Positions 46,681-58,190 of a stretch of 64,000 nucleotides of DNA are shown piece by piece. The position numbers were made by a program, and so were the translations under genes. The DNA is taken from NCBI GenBank assembly GCA_028564705.1, contig JAPXFQ010002422.1:558001-622000 (forward strand), in the 5' to 3' direction. This DNA comes from Apricaphanius iberus. Taxonomy: Eukaryota > Chordata > Actinopteri > Cyprinodontiformes > Aphaniidae. Position 1 is the stretch's first letter; every line of letters begins with the position of its first letter. Below the pieces are notes generated by a model that did no database searches, had not been told where the DNA came from, and was given only the letters and a program-made list of their open reading frames with translations.

Positions 46681-48012
46681 CAGTGGGGCAAAAAAGTATT
46701 TGGCAGCCACCAATTCTGCTAGTTGTCACACAAAAGATGAGAGAAGTCTATAAATGTCATTAAAGGCAAAATTCAACTCTGAGAGATAAAATACAAAAAA
46801 AAAAAAAAAAAAATCCAGGAAATCACATTGTATGATTTTTAAAGAATTTACTTGTATAATGATGCAGAAAGTATTTAATACCTACAAACAAGCAAGAATT
46901 CTGACCCTCACACAACTGTTACTACTTCTTTAAGAAGCTCTTCTATCCAGCACTCATTGATTTGAGCCTGTTTTAAGTTGTCAACACCTGTGCACACCTT
47001 AAAATGGGCTCAAACCTTAAACATAGCCAAGACCAGAGAGCTCTACCAGGACACCAGGGACATGATTGTACCCCATTATTAGAAAATGAATTAAATATAA
47101 GATCACTGATCATCTGCCTCGACCTGGGGCTCCATGCATGATCTCACCTTGTGGGGTACAAATGATCTTGACAACATTGAGGAAACAGCCCTGAGCTACA
47201 CCACGAAAACTGGTCAATGACCTGAAGAGAGCCAGGACCACAATAACAAAGGTTATTATTAGTAACACATTACGTCATAAATGATTAAAATTCTGCTGTG
47301 CTTGAAAGGTCCCCCTGCTTAAGCCAGCATATGTCTAGTTCCATCTAAAGTATGCCATAGACCATCTGGAAGATCCAGAGGAGGAATGAGAGAATATCAT
47401 GCAGGGGGGGGGGGAAGGATGCTGAGTGGCGTTCCAAGAACACAATACCCACTGTGAAGCATGGGAAACATTATTCTTCAGGGTGATCATTAAAAAGGAA
47501 ATTTGCCTGGATCTTCCAGCATGACAGTGATCCTAAACTCACTGCCAGGGCAACAGAGGAGTGAGAAGGTAGAAATACGTTTTTTAAGGTTCTGGAGTGG
47601 CCTAGCCTCAATTCAATACAGAATGTGTGGAGGGAGTTGCCCAGCAAAATCCCCAAAACATGACAGCTCTAGAGAATATCTGCATGGAGGAATGGGCCAA
47701 AATACCAGCTACAGTGAGTGCGAACCTGGTAAAGACCTACAGGAAACCTCTGACCTCTGTCATTGTCAAACAAGGTTACATTACAAAGTATTGAGGTGAA
47801 CTTTGTGACTGACAGAATCCTTTTCTTGTGCACCATTATAAACAAATAAATAAGTAAATTCTTAAAAACTTATACAACATAATTTCCTGGATGTTTTCAC
47901 ATTCTGTCTCTCACTGGTACTTGAGTGTACTTGAGATGAAAATTACAGACTGCTCTCATATGTCGTTAACTGACACAATCTGTGGCTGCCAAATGCTTTT
48001 TTTATCCCACTG
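46681..48012 (+). mobile_element. Near full-length Tc1-like transposon with long terminal inverted repeats
   Basis: Ends CAGTGGGGCAAAAAAGTATT and, reversed, CAGTGGGATAAAAAAAGCAT form terminal repeats that continue for about 200 bp (TTTGGCAGCCAC in both). TA flanks both ends (46679-46680 and 48013-48014), the Tc1/mariner target. The 1.33-kb length suits a Tc1 element. The interior retains readable transposase-like pieces (PRPGAPCMISP, then GVQMILTTLRKQ at about 47118-47185; WIFQHDSDPKLTARAT near 47505) but has stops, indels and a G run at 47403-47413. Confidence 0.85.
47118..47560 (+). pseudogene. Tc1 transposase remnant
   Basis: Disconnected + strand segments resemble Tc1 transposase: a proline-rich stretch ending in a helix that matches the DNA-binding part, and, near 47505-47555, a stretch reading FQHDSDPKLTA, which corresponds to the QQDNDPKHTA-like block around the second catalytic Asp of the DDE domain. 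Frame changes and stops separate them, so no enzyme can be produced. Confidence 0.6.
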
Positions 48013-48590
48013 TACCTGAGCTTAAGCTGTTCTGCAAAGAAGAATTGAAAAAATAAATACAGCTTCTAAATATGAACAGCTAGTAGCAATATAATTATTG
48101 ACTAAAAGGGGGATGGGGGGGTTACAAATGCATGCCACACTTTTTAGATTTCTGTTCCTAAAAAATTCTTTGTTGGTTTTTGTCACATCAATTCCCAATA
48201 AGATACATTGTTTTTAATGGGACAAAATGAAGACACTCTGAGTAAACAATCTGTATTGGTTTTAGTGTTAAAAGATTGTCGTTAGTTAAGTGACTTATGA
48301 TAACATGTCTAGCACCTTGTGCCAATGAACAAGTGTTCAAACGTGCCTGGGTGAAAAGTGAGCTGCTTGTGTCATTTATGGCTACTGGAGCACATAAAAC
48401 AATATGCTAATTACTTGCAAATGTCATTTCAGTTTGCTAAGATGCTGCCGCTGGGAATCTATTTGTGTAAACCAATCAATGTGATGAGTTATTCTTTAAA
48501 TATTACTCAACAAATTACATTGCTAGGTGCTGCTATAAAGGAAATTGTTATTTCTTCTAGCTCATTTCAGCAGCTGCACCTGGTACAGTA
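48013..48590. other. Unannotated interval
   Basis: AT-rich, with a G run at 48110-48120. No gene. Confidence 0.4.
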
Positions 48591-48599
48591 CATATAACA

Positions 48600-48870
48600 T
48601 GGGAATAAAAAAAAAAAAAAAAAAAAGAGTGTCTGGAAAAGTATAAACCTTTTGGAATCATACATACATCAGACCCAGAGTTGTAGTTGTTTTTTTAGGT
48701 TTATATTTTTCTGTGTTTTCATCATATTTTTTCCGTATATCTGACACACTTCAAATTATTTTATTAGGATTATATGGAAAAGACCAACACAAAAAGAGCA
48801 TAATAGCTAATTGGAAGTTAGATTTTTAATGGTTTTTAAATTAAAACCTCGGAAATCTGAAAAAAAATTC
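48600..48870. mobile_element. Tc1-type terminal fragment
   Basis: Contains TTATTAGGATTATATGGAAA, AGACCAACACAAAAAGAGCA and AATGGTTTTTAAATTAAAAC. This is the order of the terminal repeat of the Tc1-like family also seen at 54612 and 58035. It is preceded by a run of about 20 A (48606-48625). Diverged; no partner end nearby. Confidence 0.45.
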
Positions 48871-50451
48871 ATATTTCACACTTCATACTTAATTTTCCCC
48901 CCCCTTTCCTCCTACACCCCTACAAAAATACTTGAAAGTCATCTAATTGGTATATAGATTCCATGTATTTGTAATTTAATCTTTGTCTAAAACATCTATT
49001 GTGTGAAAGAAAGCGTCATCGTTTTGAATGGCTTTTCACTTAATCTGAAAATGATGTAAAGTGAGAAGGAGGTTTGAAGAACATGAATACTTCTGCCAAA
49101 GGTAGTGTTGGCAATTTAGCTTAAAAAAATCAGCAGTTTATTGGTTATATAACAGTATGTGCTTAGAAGACAGAGCTTTAAAAATTGATTAGAATATGCA
49201 TCAATCAGGCTTGATGATTTTGACCGATGCGCCACTGGCCTTCAGGTACTTAACTTATGTTAGGACATAATTTAATTTAACATTGGATTCAATGGGATGT
49301 ACTGCATCCCATTGAGTATGCAGTACATACTCAAAAAACTACCAATAGTTTTTTTTTAATAGGCAAAAATAAAGCGGCAAAAACCTAAAATTTTACCTAA
49401 TATAACTGATTCTTTACTGCTTTTGGCTGGAAGTTCCATAAACAGTTCTTATAGACAGTCCTTAAGAACCTTGCCTGATACAGTCCTCTTTGTTCTGTTG
49501 TCTCCCTCCACCGAGACTGCTGACTAAGCATGGGACATTCTGAAATCTAAGTGATATGAAAACAAGCCCAGCACTGCAGTATTTACAGAACAAAGTACAC
49601 CTAAAGGGACACAAATATTATTTCTGCTACTTCTACAAGGCCTACAAAAATCATCAAAAACAAAACATGGAAGAAGATTTTAAATAATTGGTAATTATTG
49701 TAAAAATGTATTCTGATTAGACACTCTTTGTATCATAATTATGTTTTACTTTTTGCAAAGCATACAAGACAACATATCATCTTTGCTTTTTCATATTTCA
49801 TGGTACTCCCAAACCTTTTGGCCTGCAGTGGAAGCAGCCAACCACTTCTTTTTCAGCAATTCGACTACTTTGACAACTATGACAGGCCAACACTTTGCAT
49901 CAAGCAAGCAGCAGCGTAGAGTACCACTCTACACAAGGCCTCAGCTATCATTACTCTTTCTAACTCTGTAGGTAATGACAGTACAAACCAACGGCATAGT
50001 GAGACTGAAAATGCATGTGATTCTGAAACCATGACTTAGTAAAATTGTAGTATAACATTAACACCTTCCTGACACTGGATAAATGTAAAAAATTCAGCTC
50101 AGTACTTGGACGGATCTGGATGCCAGATCGTTGGTCTTCAGGGGGTTATTATAAATGCTGTTGTGACCTGTCACTGTACATCGTAATTGGTCATGAGGGT
50201 TTTTAAGTGGGCACAGAAGTTCTATTGTTCAGTCTTAGGTGGTGCTTGGGGGACCATGCTGGTGAAAAGGGAGGATATTCATAAGGCTTGGTGGTTAGGA
50301 ATATTAGGCCGAATGATGGCTTCATTAATTGGCATTGACCTCATCGTGCCAATATTTACAGGGAAAAGTTATAATGCTTTTGGCAAAGTGGCCGCTTAAA
50401 GTGTGCCACGCTAATTACAATCAATGTTATTTTGCTACAGAGACGCTGTAT
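48871..50451. other. Unannotated AT-rich interval
   Basis: A C run (48896-48905) and ordinary non-coding sequence. Short frames at 49728-49971 look like chance. Confidence 0.4.
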
Positions 50452-51899
50452 ATCAGAATCAGAATCAGAATCAGTTTATTGGCCAAGTATGTCACATACA
50501 AGGAATTTGACTCCGGCAAACTTTTTCCTCCAGTACAGAACTTGAATAAGTGAAATAAAAAAAAAAAAAAAAAGAAAAATAAGAACAAAAATAAGTAAAA
50601 ATACAAATAAATATCAGATCGTAAATAATAAAGGATAATATATACACCAAGCCGGGGTTATTTTACAGTGAGTATGTACAGAAGTGCAGAGTTATAGTTT
50701 ATTGTTATGTGAGTGCACTCACACACTGTGACTAGACAGAGTTCGTCAGAGCGACAGCCTGGGGGAAAAAACTGTTTTTGTGTCGGGTGGTTTTGGCGTA
50801 CAACGCTCTGTAACGCCGACCTGAGGGGAGGAGCCTAAACAGATTGTGGCCAGGGTGTGAGGGGTCAGAGGTGATTTTCCTGGCCCGCTTCCTGACCCTG
50901 GCCCGGAATAGGTCCTGAATGGAGGGAAGATCGGTTCCTATGATCCTCTCTGCAGTCCTGACTGTTCTCTGCAGTCTGTCCTTGTCTTGCCTGGTGGCGG
51001 ATCCGAACCAGACAGAGATGGATGAGGTCAGGACAGACTGGACTATTGCTGTGTAGAAGATGATCAGCAGCTCCTGGGGCAGGTTGAACTTCCTGAGCTG
51101 ACGCAGAAAGTACAGCCTTTGCTGGGCCTTTTTCCTTATTATGTTGATGTGTGAGGTCCACTTCAGGTCCCGTGTGATGGTGGATCCTAGGAACCTGAAA
51201 GACTCCACTGTGGGGACTGGCTTGTTGAGGATCATGAGAGGAGATGTTGATGGTGGTCTCTTCCTGAAGTCCACTGTCATCTCCACAGTTTTGAGCGGGT
51301 TTAGCTCCAGGTGGTTCTGACTGCACCAGAGAACCAGCTGTTCCACTTCCTTTCTGTACACAGACTCGTCGCCGTCGCGGATGAGTCCAATGACGGTGGT
51401 GTCATCTGCAAACTTCAGGAGTTTCACAGAAGGGTCCCTCGACGTGCAGTCAGTGGTGTAAAGGGAGAAGAGCAGTGGGGAGAGAACACATCCCTGGGGG
51501 GCGCCGATGCTGAGGGAACGGGAGCTGGATGTGAACTTACCCAGTTTCACCTGCTGCCTCCTGTCAGTCAGGAAACTGGTAATCCACTGACAGGTGGATG
51601 GAGGCACGGTGAGCTGGGACAGTTTTTGGTGGAGGAGCTCTGGGACAATGGTGTTAAACGCAGAGCTGAAGTCCACAAACAGGACCCGAGCGTAGGTACC
51701 TGCAGAGTCTAGATGGTGCAGGATGTAGTGTAGAGCCATGTTGACGGCATCATCCACTGACCTGTTTGATCTGTAGGCGAACTGCAGGGGGTCTAGCAGG
51801 GGATCTGTGATGTCCTTCAGGTGGGTCAGTACCAGACGCTCAAAGGATTTCATGACCACAGATGTTAGGGCAACTGGTCTGTAGTCATTTAATCCAGTG
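50452..51899 (-). mobile_element. 5'-truncated L2-clade LINE (Maui-like), youngest LINE here
   Basis: The - strand starts at about 51899 inside ORF2 (GLNDYRPVALTSVVMKSFE), continues through an open RT, and ends in a 3' UTR with TTCCTTGTATGTGACATACT, TTGGCCAATAAACTG and three ATTCTG units at 50452-50470, the classic L2-type 3' tail. The truncated 5' end is normal for LINE insertion by target-primed reverse transcription. An A run in the 3' UTR (50556-50573 on +) may be expanded. The long open frame suggests recent insertion. Confidence 0.88.
50732..51859 (-). CDS. LINE ORF2 fragment: reverse transcriptase and C-terminal domain (375 codons)
   Basis: This is the longest open frame in the window. 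RT motifs are intact: motif A VDFSSAFNT (residues 62-70), motif B GAPQGCVLSP (119-128), motif C FADD (150-153, catalytic Asp pair), the LNPLKTVEM block, FRFLG, and the thumb and C-terminal region ending FFPQAVALTNSV. A full ORF2 has about 1000 residues, so the endonuclease and fingers are missing, and the Met at residue 1 is simply the first in frame. The open frame actually begins upstream near 51895. It cannot retrotranspose on its own. The GC content and codon use are clearly higher than in the flanks, reflecting the element. Confidence 0.85.
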   Translation of the reverse strand: MVMKSFERLVLTHLKDITDPLLDPLQFAYRSNRSVDDAVNMALHYILHHLDSAGTYARVLFVDFSSAFNTIVPELLHQKLSQLTVPPSTCQWITSFLTDRRQQVKLGKFTSSSRSLSIGAPQGCVLSPLLFSLYTTDCTSRDPSVKLLKFADDTTVIGLIRDGDESVYRKEVEQLVLWCSQNHLELNPLKTVEMTVDFRKRPPSTSPLMILNKPVPTVESFRFLGSTITRDLKWTSHINIIRKKAQQRLYFLRQLRKFNLPQELLIIFYTAIVQSVLTSSISVWFGSATRQDKDRLQRTVRTAERIIGTDLPSIQDLFRARVRKRARKITSDPSHPGHNLFRLLPSGRRYRALYAKTTRHKNSFFPQAVALTNSV

Positions 51900-54611
51900 A
51901 CTCATCATTATCTTCCAGTTTTTAGGCTACTATGCAATTCACAGCAGTTCTTCACGCCTAATGGAAGAGAAATAAAGTAGGGTTGGGTTCTGTACAGGAA
52001 ACAATTTTTATCTGCACACTTTGATGCTGCGTAAAGCTTGATTATTCCGTCTTATACCTTGATTTATTTACTTTGAAGTGATGATCTCCAATCATGGTTT
52101 TGTTACTGATCTCTTACTGCTCAGATAATTCTGTTATTCTGGCACAAACAATATTTAATTGTATTCAAATGTTTTCTAATATGATTATAACCTACTGTGT
52201 ATCAGGAACATAGAGGCTGTCACATTTGCAAGAAAGGAGATACTATAAAACAGAGTCCTAATTTTAATAAATTGATTTTTTTTCTTAAAGTAGTTTAAAG
52301 TTCCTTATACTGTATGTCTGTTGGGCACAAATAGTGAAGTTAGCATTAAGAAGTTTAATTAACAGTCTGCTCTTGTATTCTCCAAATAATGTAGAACATT
52401 CTTCACTCTGAGAATACCAAAAGGCTGTCACCATTTCCAAATTCATAACAGATTTATGTTGGAAGCTCAAAGGAAAAAAAGAGCAGCTTTCTTTGACACA
52501 TTTAGCCTTCCTGTTTTCTTCTACAGTCTTGCTCTCTGTTTAAGAGAAGCAGGCTTTATAGAAACTGCTAATGTGTCTCATCGAAAAATAAGCTTTCCTT
52601 TCTCTGATCTTCGTACTCCTGACTGATACTGAAAATGACTAAAATTGAATCTTCTCTCGGTAACAGCTTTCACTCTGAAAAGTGTTAGTTTGATGTTTTA
52701 TTACTTACATATGGTGTGTTCACTTGTATACTGGAATACTTTATAGATTGTTAAAAAGATGAGACGTGGTAACTGCTGATATATTCCTCTTGTTCGAATA
52801 CACATCCATAGAAAATGGTGCCAATGTGGGCCCTAGGTTGTGGCGTGAACATACACATAGGAGGTAGAGTTGTCATAGCAACATGCTGATTTATGTAAAT
52901 TTCAACTCCAATTTAGATACTGCCTGAAACATATAGAGCCACACCATGTCTCTATGTAAACTGCTTCTGGTAGCCATGCAAGCCATCCTTTAGGCCTAAA
53001 ACTTGTAAAATATATTTAGAAATTTGGTATATGTCAAATTAAGAGGTTTATTTCAAAAACGACTGTCAGATGAACTAATTAGTGGGACATGATAAAAGAG
53101 AGAGCTGCTTTTAAAGAAAAGAAGTGGACTTTTAGGGCCTTGGTTGAAACAACACAAAGTAAAACTAAAGGTGGAAGAACTTTTAGTTGAAAGAAATACT
53201 GAAAATAAGATAATATTCACCAAATGTTGTTCAACTTTAAGGATTTCCTGCAAAATGTCAAAGTTAATCCAAGTATTAGCGGAAACTGCTTCTAATCAGC
53301 TGCTGAACAGCCAATCTCACTGGCTCGGCTCATTACTGTCAAAGGCGGAGAGCATGAAAACCATGGACGGGAGATTTAGTAACCTGGCTCCATCCCTTCG
53401 GGAGGCGTGCAGGTTTTTACGGAAAGGGAAACAATTCATCGCAGTGAACTTCATCAGTGGATAACTTTTAATTAACGTCCAAGCGTACAGTCCCTTTAAA
53501 CTGCCAACCTCAGTGTGCTAACCTCTCCTGAGTGTCTACTCTTTAAGCTTCCTTGTCTTTCCGTCCTCCTTTCCTCTGCCTCATGTTTCCTCCTTGCGCT
53601 TGAAGTGTGATTGGTCTGTTTACTCATCCACTTTCACTTCAGTGCTACCAGACTCTATTTTCACAGCTTCTGTTTTCCTCCCCACTCTATATTCCCTCCA
53701 TGTTTACATTTTAGCTCCACCGGCAAGTCCTTGTGGCTGCCGGCCTACTGTATGTGTTTTGGTGAAAGCTAGCCTGCTTCATTAATCTATTCCACCTCAT
53801 TTATTCCCCTATACATTTTTACTCCCTTTTCTGCTGCTTCCTCTGCCTTGCCTTAACAAACAGAAGACTGGGAGCTAAAAGAAATGAAAAAAAAAAAAAG
53901 AGAGGGCAGTGGTGAGGTGCGCTATTAGAAGGGCTCAAAATGGAGTCGACATGAGCAAACTGGACAGTCATTGTGTGCCTTTAATGTGAAAAAGCCTGCT
54001 TAATGGGGGGGAAGAAAAGGAGTTTGATAGACTGATTCAGAATGAAATTAAAGAGGACAAGAAGGAGATTCATATAGAGTAAATTGAGCATTACACACCG
54101 CATTACAGTGTCTCCTAATTAAGCGTGTAAAAGCTTTCTTATTAGGTCTGAGAAAGTCCTTAGTTAACAAGGAAAGAGAGAATGCTCCCCCAGTTGTCAG
54201 TGAGATGGCTCATGCAGGAAATAATGACTGGTAAAGTGTGAGGACAACTTCAAGGTCCGAGCCGACTGTTTGGGTGAGACGATCTGCCACGGCGCATTTT
54301 GTGTCATCGTTGTCGCCCCCGGCGGCACGGCACTCCACCACCTGCCTGTCAGTGAAAACGCATAATGTGCCGCTGCTTTGAGAGTCCGATCACATCGCAG
54401 GGTATCCGTCTGTGTGAGAGCAGTGTGTGCGAGAGTGTCGGATCACTTCAGCTTCAGGTCCTGCACCTTAGTTGTCTATGCATAGTGAACCACTGTTAGG
54501 TAGAGGCCATTTGTAATACAAAGATGTGCTCATTTGAATCTTTTATTTAGATCCACATGGATAGTAAAATAAGGATGCAACGTAAATACAGATCTCAACA
54601 ACTGCCGCTCC
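51900..54611. other. Interval with candidate regulatory block 53.9-54.5 kb
   Basis: 51900-53900 shows nothing specific. The 106-residue + frame at 53144-53464 has no known domain. 53930-54480 contains TCCTAATTAAGCGTG (homeodomain-type core), GGATCACTTCAGCTTCAGG and dense CpG at 54270-54340. It resembles developmental enhancer sequence but is unproven. Confidence 0.25.
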
Positions 54612-54790
54612 TACAGTGCCATATCAATCTGTTTGTACCCCTAGAGCTTTTCCACATATTGTCACATTATCATCACAAGCTTTCAGACATTTTAATCGGA
54701 TGTTCTGTTATAGACCTACACAACGTTGTGTGTAATTGTAAAGCAGAAGGAAAATGGTGCATGCTTTCTAACATTGATAGAAAAAAACAT
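54612..54790 (+). mobile_element. Tc1-type terminal fragment (CAGTGCC end)
   Basis: TACAGTGCC at the left, then CTTTTCCACATATTGTCACA, TTATAGACCTACACAACGTT and GAAGGAAAATGG follow the order of the terminal repeat of a common fish Tc1-like family. Only this left terminal repeat is clear. Confidence 0.6.
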
Positions 54791-55788
54791 CTTTACGGAG
54801 CCAAGTATTTTGTTGCAGCTCTGGCTTGAAGTTTAGTGTTGGAACCTCTGCTCCATTCCAAGTCTGTATCAAATAATTTTTCCACCAAGTTGCTGGTGCC
54901 AGCGCCGGTGCTTAGTTGGTTCTCAGCCGGACGCGGGCCATAGCTGGTGCTGTGTAAGGCGTCGGTTTACTTTCTTTTATATGAGTGCGCAATTTATAAC
55001 CAACTGTGCATATTTCATTACAAACAGGTTGGGGAGAGGATAAAATGATACTGTTGGGAGTAAAACAGTTATCACACAAGCACAAGAATTTTGTAACATG
55101 GCTTATACAATCACTTCTTTTCCTCACATTTGCAAAATCTGATGTCAGTTTTGCATAATGTTCTCTCCATTTTTTATTCCTACATTGCTTCTCTCATGTG
55201 CGCCCTCTCGCTTTTGAGTACTGTGCTCTCTCTCTCTTCTCCTGCTGCGCCCTCTCACTTCCTGATTTCTCCAGCAGTGACATCACAAATCCAAACTATA
55301 TTAAACGATGCACAATTTTACTTCCCATATTTCTGGTCTGCTTTTACTATTAAATTAGAAAGAAAAGCATGATCATTTTTTCTTATATTCTAAGTTAAAA
55401 TATTTGTGATTTTTTTTTCAAAATGAGCTATTATTGTTATATTGTAATGTTCTAGTACATAATGTAATTATTTCTTTTAACATACTTATTTCAAGATTAA
55501 GTCATTTTTTTTAAAGTCATTTTTGCAATGGATGACCACTGGAAGCCTATCTTCAGTTTAATTTTTAACTATTCTATTTAACAACAGAGAGAAGGAACAC
55601 TTTGAATATGTTAAAATTAAAAGTCTTCTTTAGGTAAACAGAATATGACTGAAGTGTTTAAGGACTAGACTAAATCTGACAAATAAAAAAAATATACATA
55701 TCATCCTAAAATAAGGCATGATCATTCCAAAGCTTAAGTGTACAGTCAGGTAATTAGTTATTTTCTAAATTGAATAGACTCATTTAAA
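54791..55788. other. Unannotated interval
   Basis: A palindrome-like GCCAGCGCCGGTGC near 54897 and pyrimidine-rich sequence near 55200-55270. No gene. Confidence 0.35.
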
Positions 55789-56347
55789 CTTGGTTTATGC
55801 TTGCCGCATGAACATTCCGCGCGGAAACGAGACGTGCATAACCGGCCGAGACGCCTTCAAGCAGCGTTTATACTTTTTGCGGCTTGTCCCTGCTGAGAGC
55901 CAATATTCTTGACGACTGCAGGGGGCGGCGTAGGGCTCTACAGCGTGCATACAACACTACACCATAGTAGAAGTAGTAATCACTGTTGTTTACAAGACGG
56001 TGACACCCGTGAGCTTAAACAAAGCTGAACTTTTATGCTGTTTACTTATGAAAAAAGACGAAAAAGAAGACTGTCCTCTCGTCCATTAAAACACAGTTGA
56101 TCACAGTGATCTCTATGGGCCGAATCATAAAGATGTCTATTTACGAACCTCCGGCAATATGAGCTCTTGTCAGTCCACCATGTTTTTCCGTGCGGGACCG
56201 TCCGCGTAGTTCCAAATTTTCCTAGGTGCGCGGTGCCGAAATTTTGGGGCGGGAGGAGGCCGCGCGTAGAGGCGTGGTTGCTGAAATGACGTAATTTGGC
56301 CGCGTGGAGCCATGCGGACCGCGCGGACGTGGCAAGCATAAACCAAG
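55789..56347. mobile_element. GC-rich MITE with CTTGGTTTATGCTTGCC termini
   Basis: CTTGGTTTATGCTTGCC at 55789 has its exact reverse complement, GGCAAGCATAAACCAAG, at the right end (56331-56347). Subterminal GCGCGG words occur on both sides. CpG density is far above the flanks (for example CCGCGCGGAAACGAGACG). 559 bp, non-coding; the - strand frames over it are shadows. No certain target duplication, so the superfamily is not assigned. Confidence 0.82.
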
Positions 56348-56514
56348 ATTTTGTTGTTTTCATAGTGCTCTAAATCTCTGTTTCTAATTTCAACCAGACT
56401 CTGTAACCAAAACAAGGTGGTTTACAACTGGGATATCTTGTGTTCACAGGAAGGAGTTTATTTATTAACTTATATTCATTTTATTTGTTAATGTTACAAT
56501 ATTAATGTGAGACA

Positions 56515-56610
56515 CAGAATATATAAAAAAAACATTCAGAGAAATCACATTGAATGATTTTTAAGGAATTTATTTTGTATAATGGTGCAAAAACAAAGGA
56601 AACATTCAAC
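56515..56610. repeat. Fragment of Tc1 subterminal repeat
   Basis: AAATCACATTGAATGATTTT, TAAGGAATTTATTTTGTATA and ATGGTGCAAAAAC align with 46815-46880 in the complete Tc1 element. A solo remnant. Confidence 0.6.
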
Positions 56611-57169
56611 TGATCAGAAGACTGAATCACTCTCCGAACTAACAGTTTCCTGATCCATGGACAATGCTTCAGTGGCAGGAAAGCCTGCAGGAGGAAAGCA
56701 GCAGCAGGCGCGGTGTTGAGCACTCTGGGTGTTGAGTTTCATTGATTTTAAATTTTTTTCCCCTTTCAATTTTTGTTTCAATTTCAACACAGGAATTTTC
56801 ACGACATTTATTTCACATTCAAAATTAAGATTCAGATACAATTATATTTTTCAATGGCAATTTTTATTTTCAGTGCCAATGTTTCTTTTGAGTTTCATTT
56901 TAAGCTGATATCATTCTGACCCCATACACAGAGGTCTGCAAGAGAAAAAGATCTATCTATAAGCATACAACAACAACAAAAAACAGAAAGTTCGAGAAAG
57001 GAGTAGGATGAAGTGTGAACTTGTATATTTCCTAGCCCTATATCACCTTTTCCAATAAGTTATCTCATTTCAAAAAGATAGCTACCTATACTATTCCATG
57101 ATGAAAAGAAAGAGTAATAACATACTATCATAATGCAGCTTTGTTTAGAAAGTTTTAAATAATCCCACT

Positions 57170-57560
57170 CTTTTTTTTTACTCTTTATTTTTCTCTTTCT
57201 GTCTCCTCCCTGCCATTCTGCTTCCCCGCCCAGCTCAGTTACATCTCCAGTCTTCCTCTGCTCACCAGCTCACCCACCTGTATCTTATCTCCTTGATTAA
57301 GTCTCTCTCTGTTTCCTTTATCATTTCACACTCCACCCTCAGTATTTAAATAGATTACGTTCTGTTATACCTCGCTGGTTCTTCTCTCTTTCTTTCCCTA
57401 TAGTTATGTCTCATTTCTTTGCCGTAAGCAACCTCTGTTCAATCCATTTTATATTTTTCTCACTATAACATTATCTGTGTTTTGGTCCTTACTGCTTTTC
57501 ATTTTGACATTTTTGCCCCTTCTTTACAAAATCACTCAAGCACAGTCAAATTGGAGAGCA
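57170..57560. other. Pyrimidine-rich stretch, possible retroelement
   Basis: Strong C/T bias with CACCTGTATCTTATCTCCTT and AGTATTTAAATAGATTACG. It resembles promoter-proximal parts of some fish retroelement LTRs, but ends cannot be defined. Confidence 0.25.
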
Positions 57561-57894
57561 TATGTGCCGTCAGTTGGATTTAGACTTTAACAGATGAATT
57601 TTCTTTGATCTGAAGTGGGCAGTTCCAGCCCTCGATGGACATTGTCTGATATGTTTAGCTATTTTCCTGTTTGAAAATACCTGAATCAAATAATTTGGTC
57701 CTTTGTCAGCTCTAGCAGAAGTTGCTGCCAGGCTGAGAAGATAAATCAGCCACTGATTCAACTATCCTGGAGCAGGAACACTTATAAAACGTGCGGGACA
57801 CTGGCCCTTAAGGTTTGGAATTTCAAGAGATCTAAACAGTTTCCTTTCACTTATTGCTGTAAGTTAGCCGTAATGTTTGAAAGAGAGCCTCCCC

Positions 57895-58190
57895 ACCTGT
57901 TCAAACTCCTCCACAGCCTCTACACAGATTTTTCTTCAGGACTCTTCTGTATTTAGCTCCATTTATCTTCCCATCAGCTCTGACCAGTTCAGTCATTCTT
58001 CTAAAATTATTCCCATAAGATGAAGCTGTCACCTCAAGGGGATCAATTTAAAGTGTAACATAGCATTTTTTGAGATTAATTTCTTTTGGAAAAAATATTG
58101 AAAACCTTTTCACGTCACAGTTATGTGCTACTTTATGTCGGAATATATAAGAAAATCCTAGTAAAATACAAAAAAAAGCTTTCAAGCATT
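57895..58190 (+). mobile_element. Tc1-like fragment with right terminal repeat
   Basis: CTGTATTTAGCTCCATTTAT, CTTCCCATCAGCTCTGACCA, then TATTGAAAACCTTTTCACGT, ATGTGCTACTTTATGTCGG and AATCCTAGTAAAATAC follow the interior-to-right-end order of the same Tc1-like family as 54612. A middle section is missing. Confidence 0.55.

Noticed and set aside
50865..51712. Secondary frames over the L2 LINE on both strands
   Set aside because: Shadows of the RT frame caused by its higher GC content.
53144..53464. 106-codon + frame considered as a host exon
   Set aside because: No conserved motif, and no good acceptor or donor at the edges.
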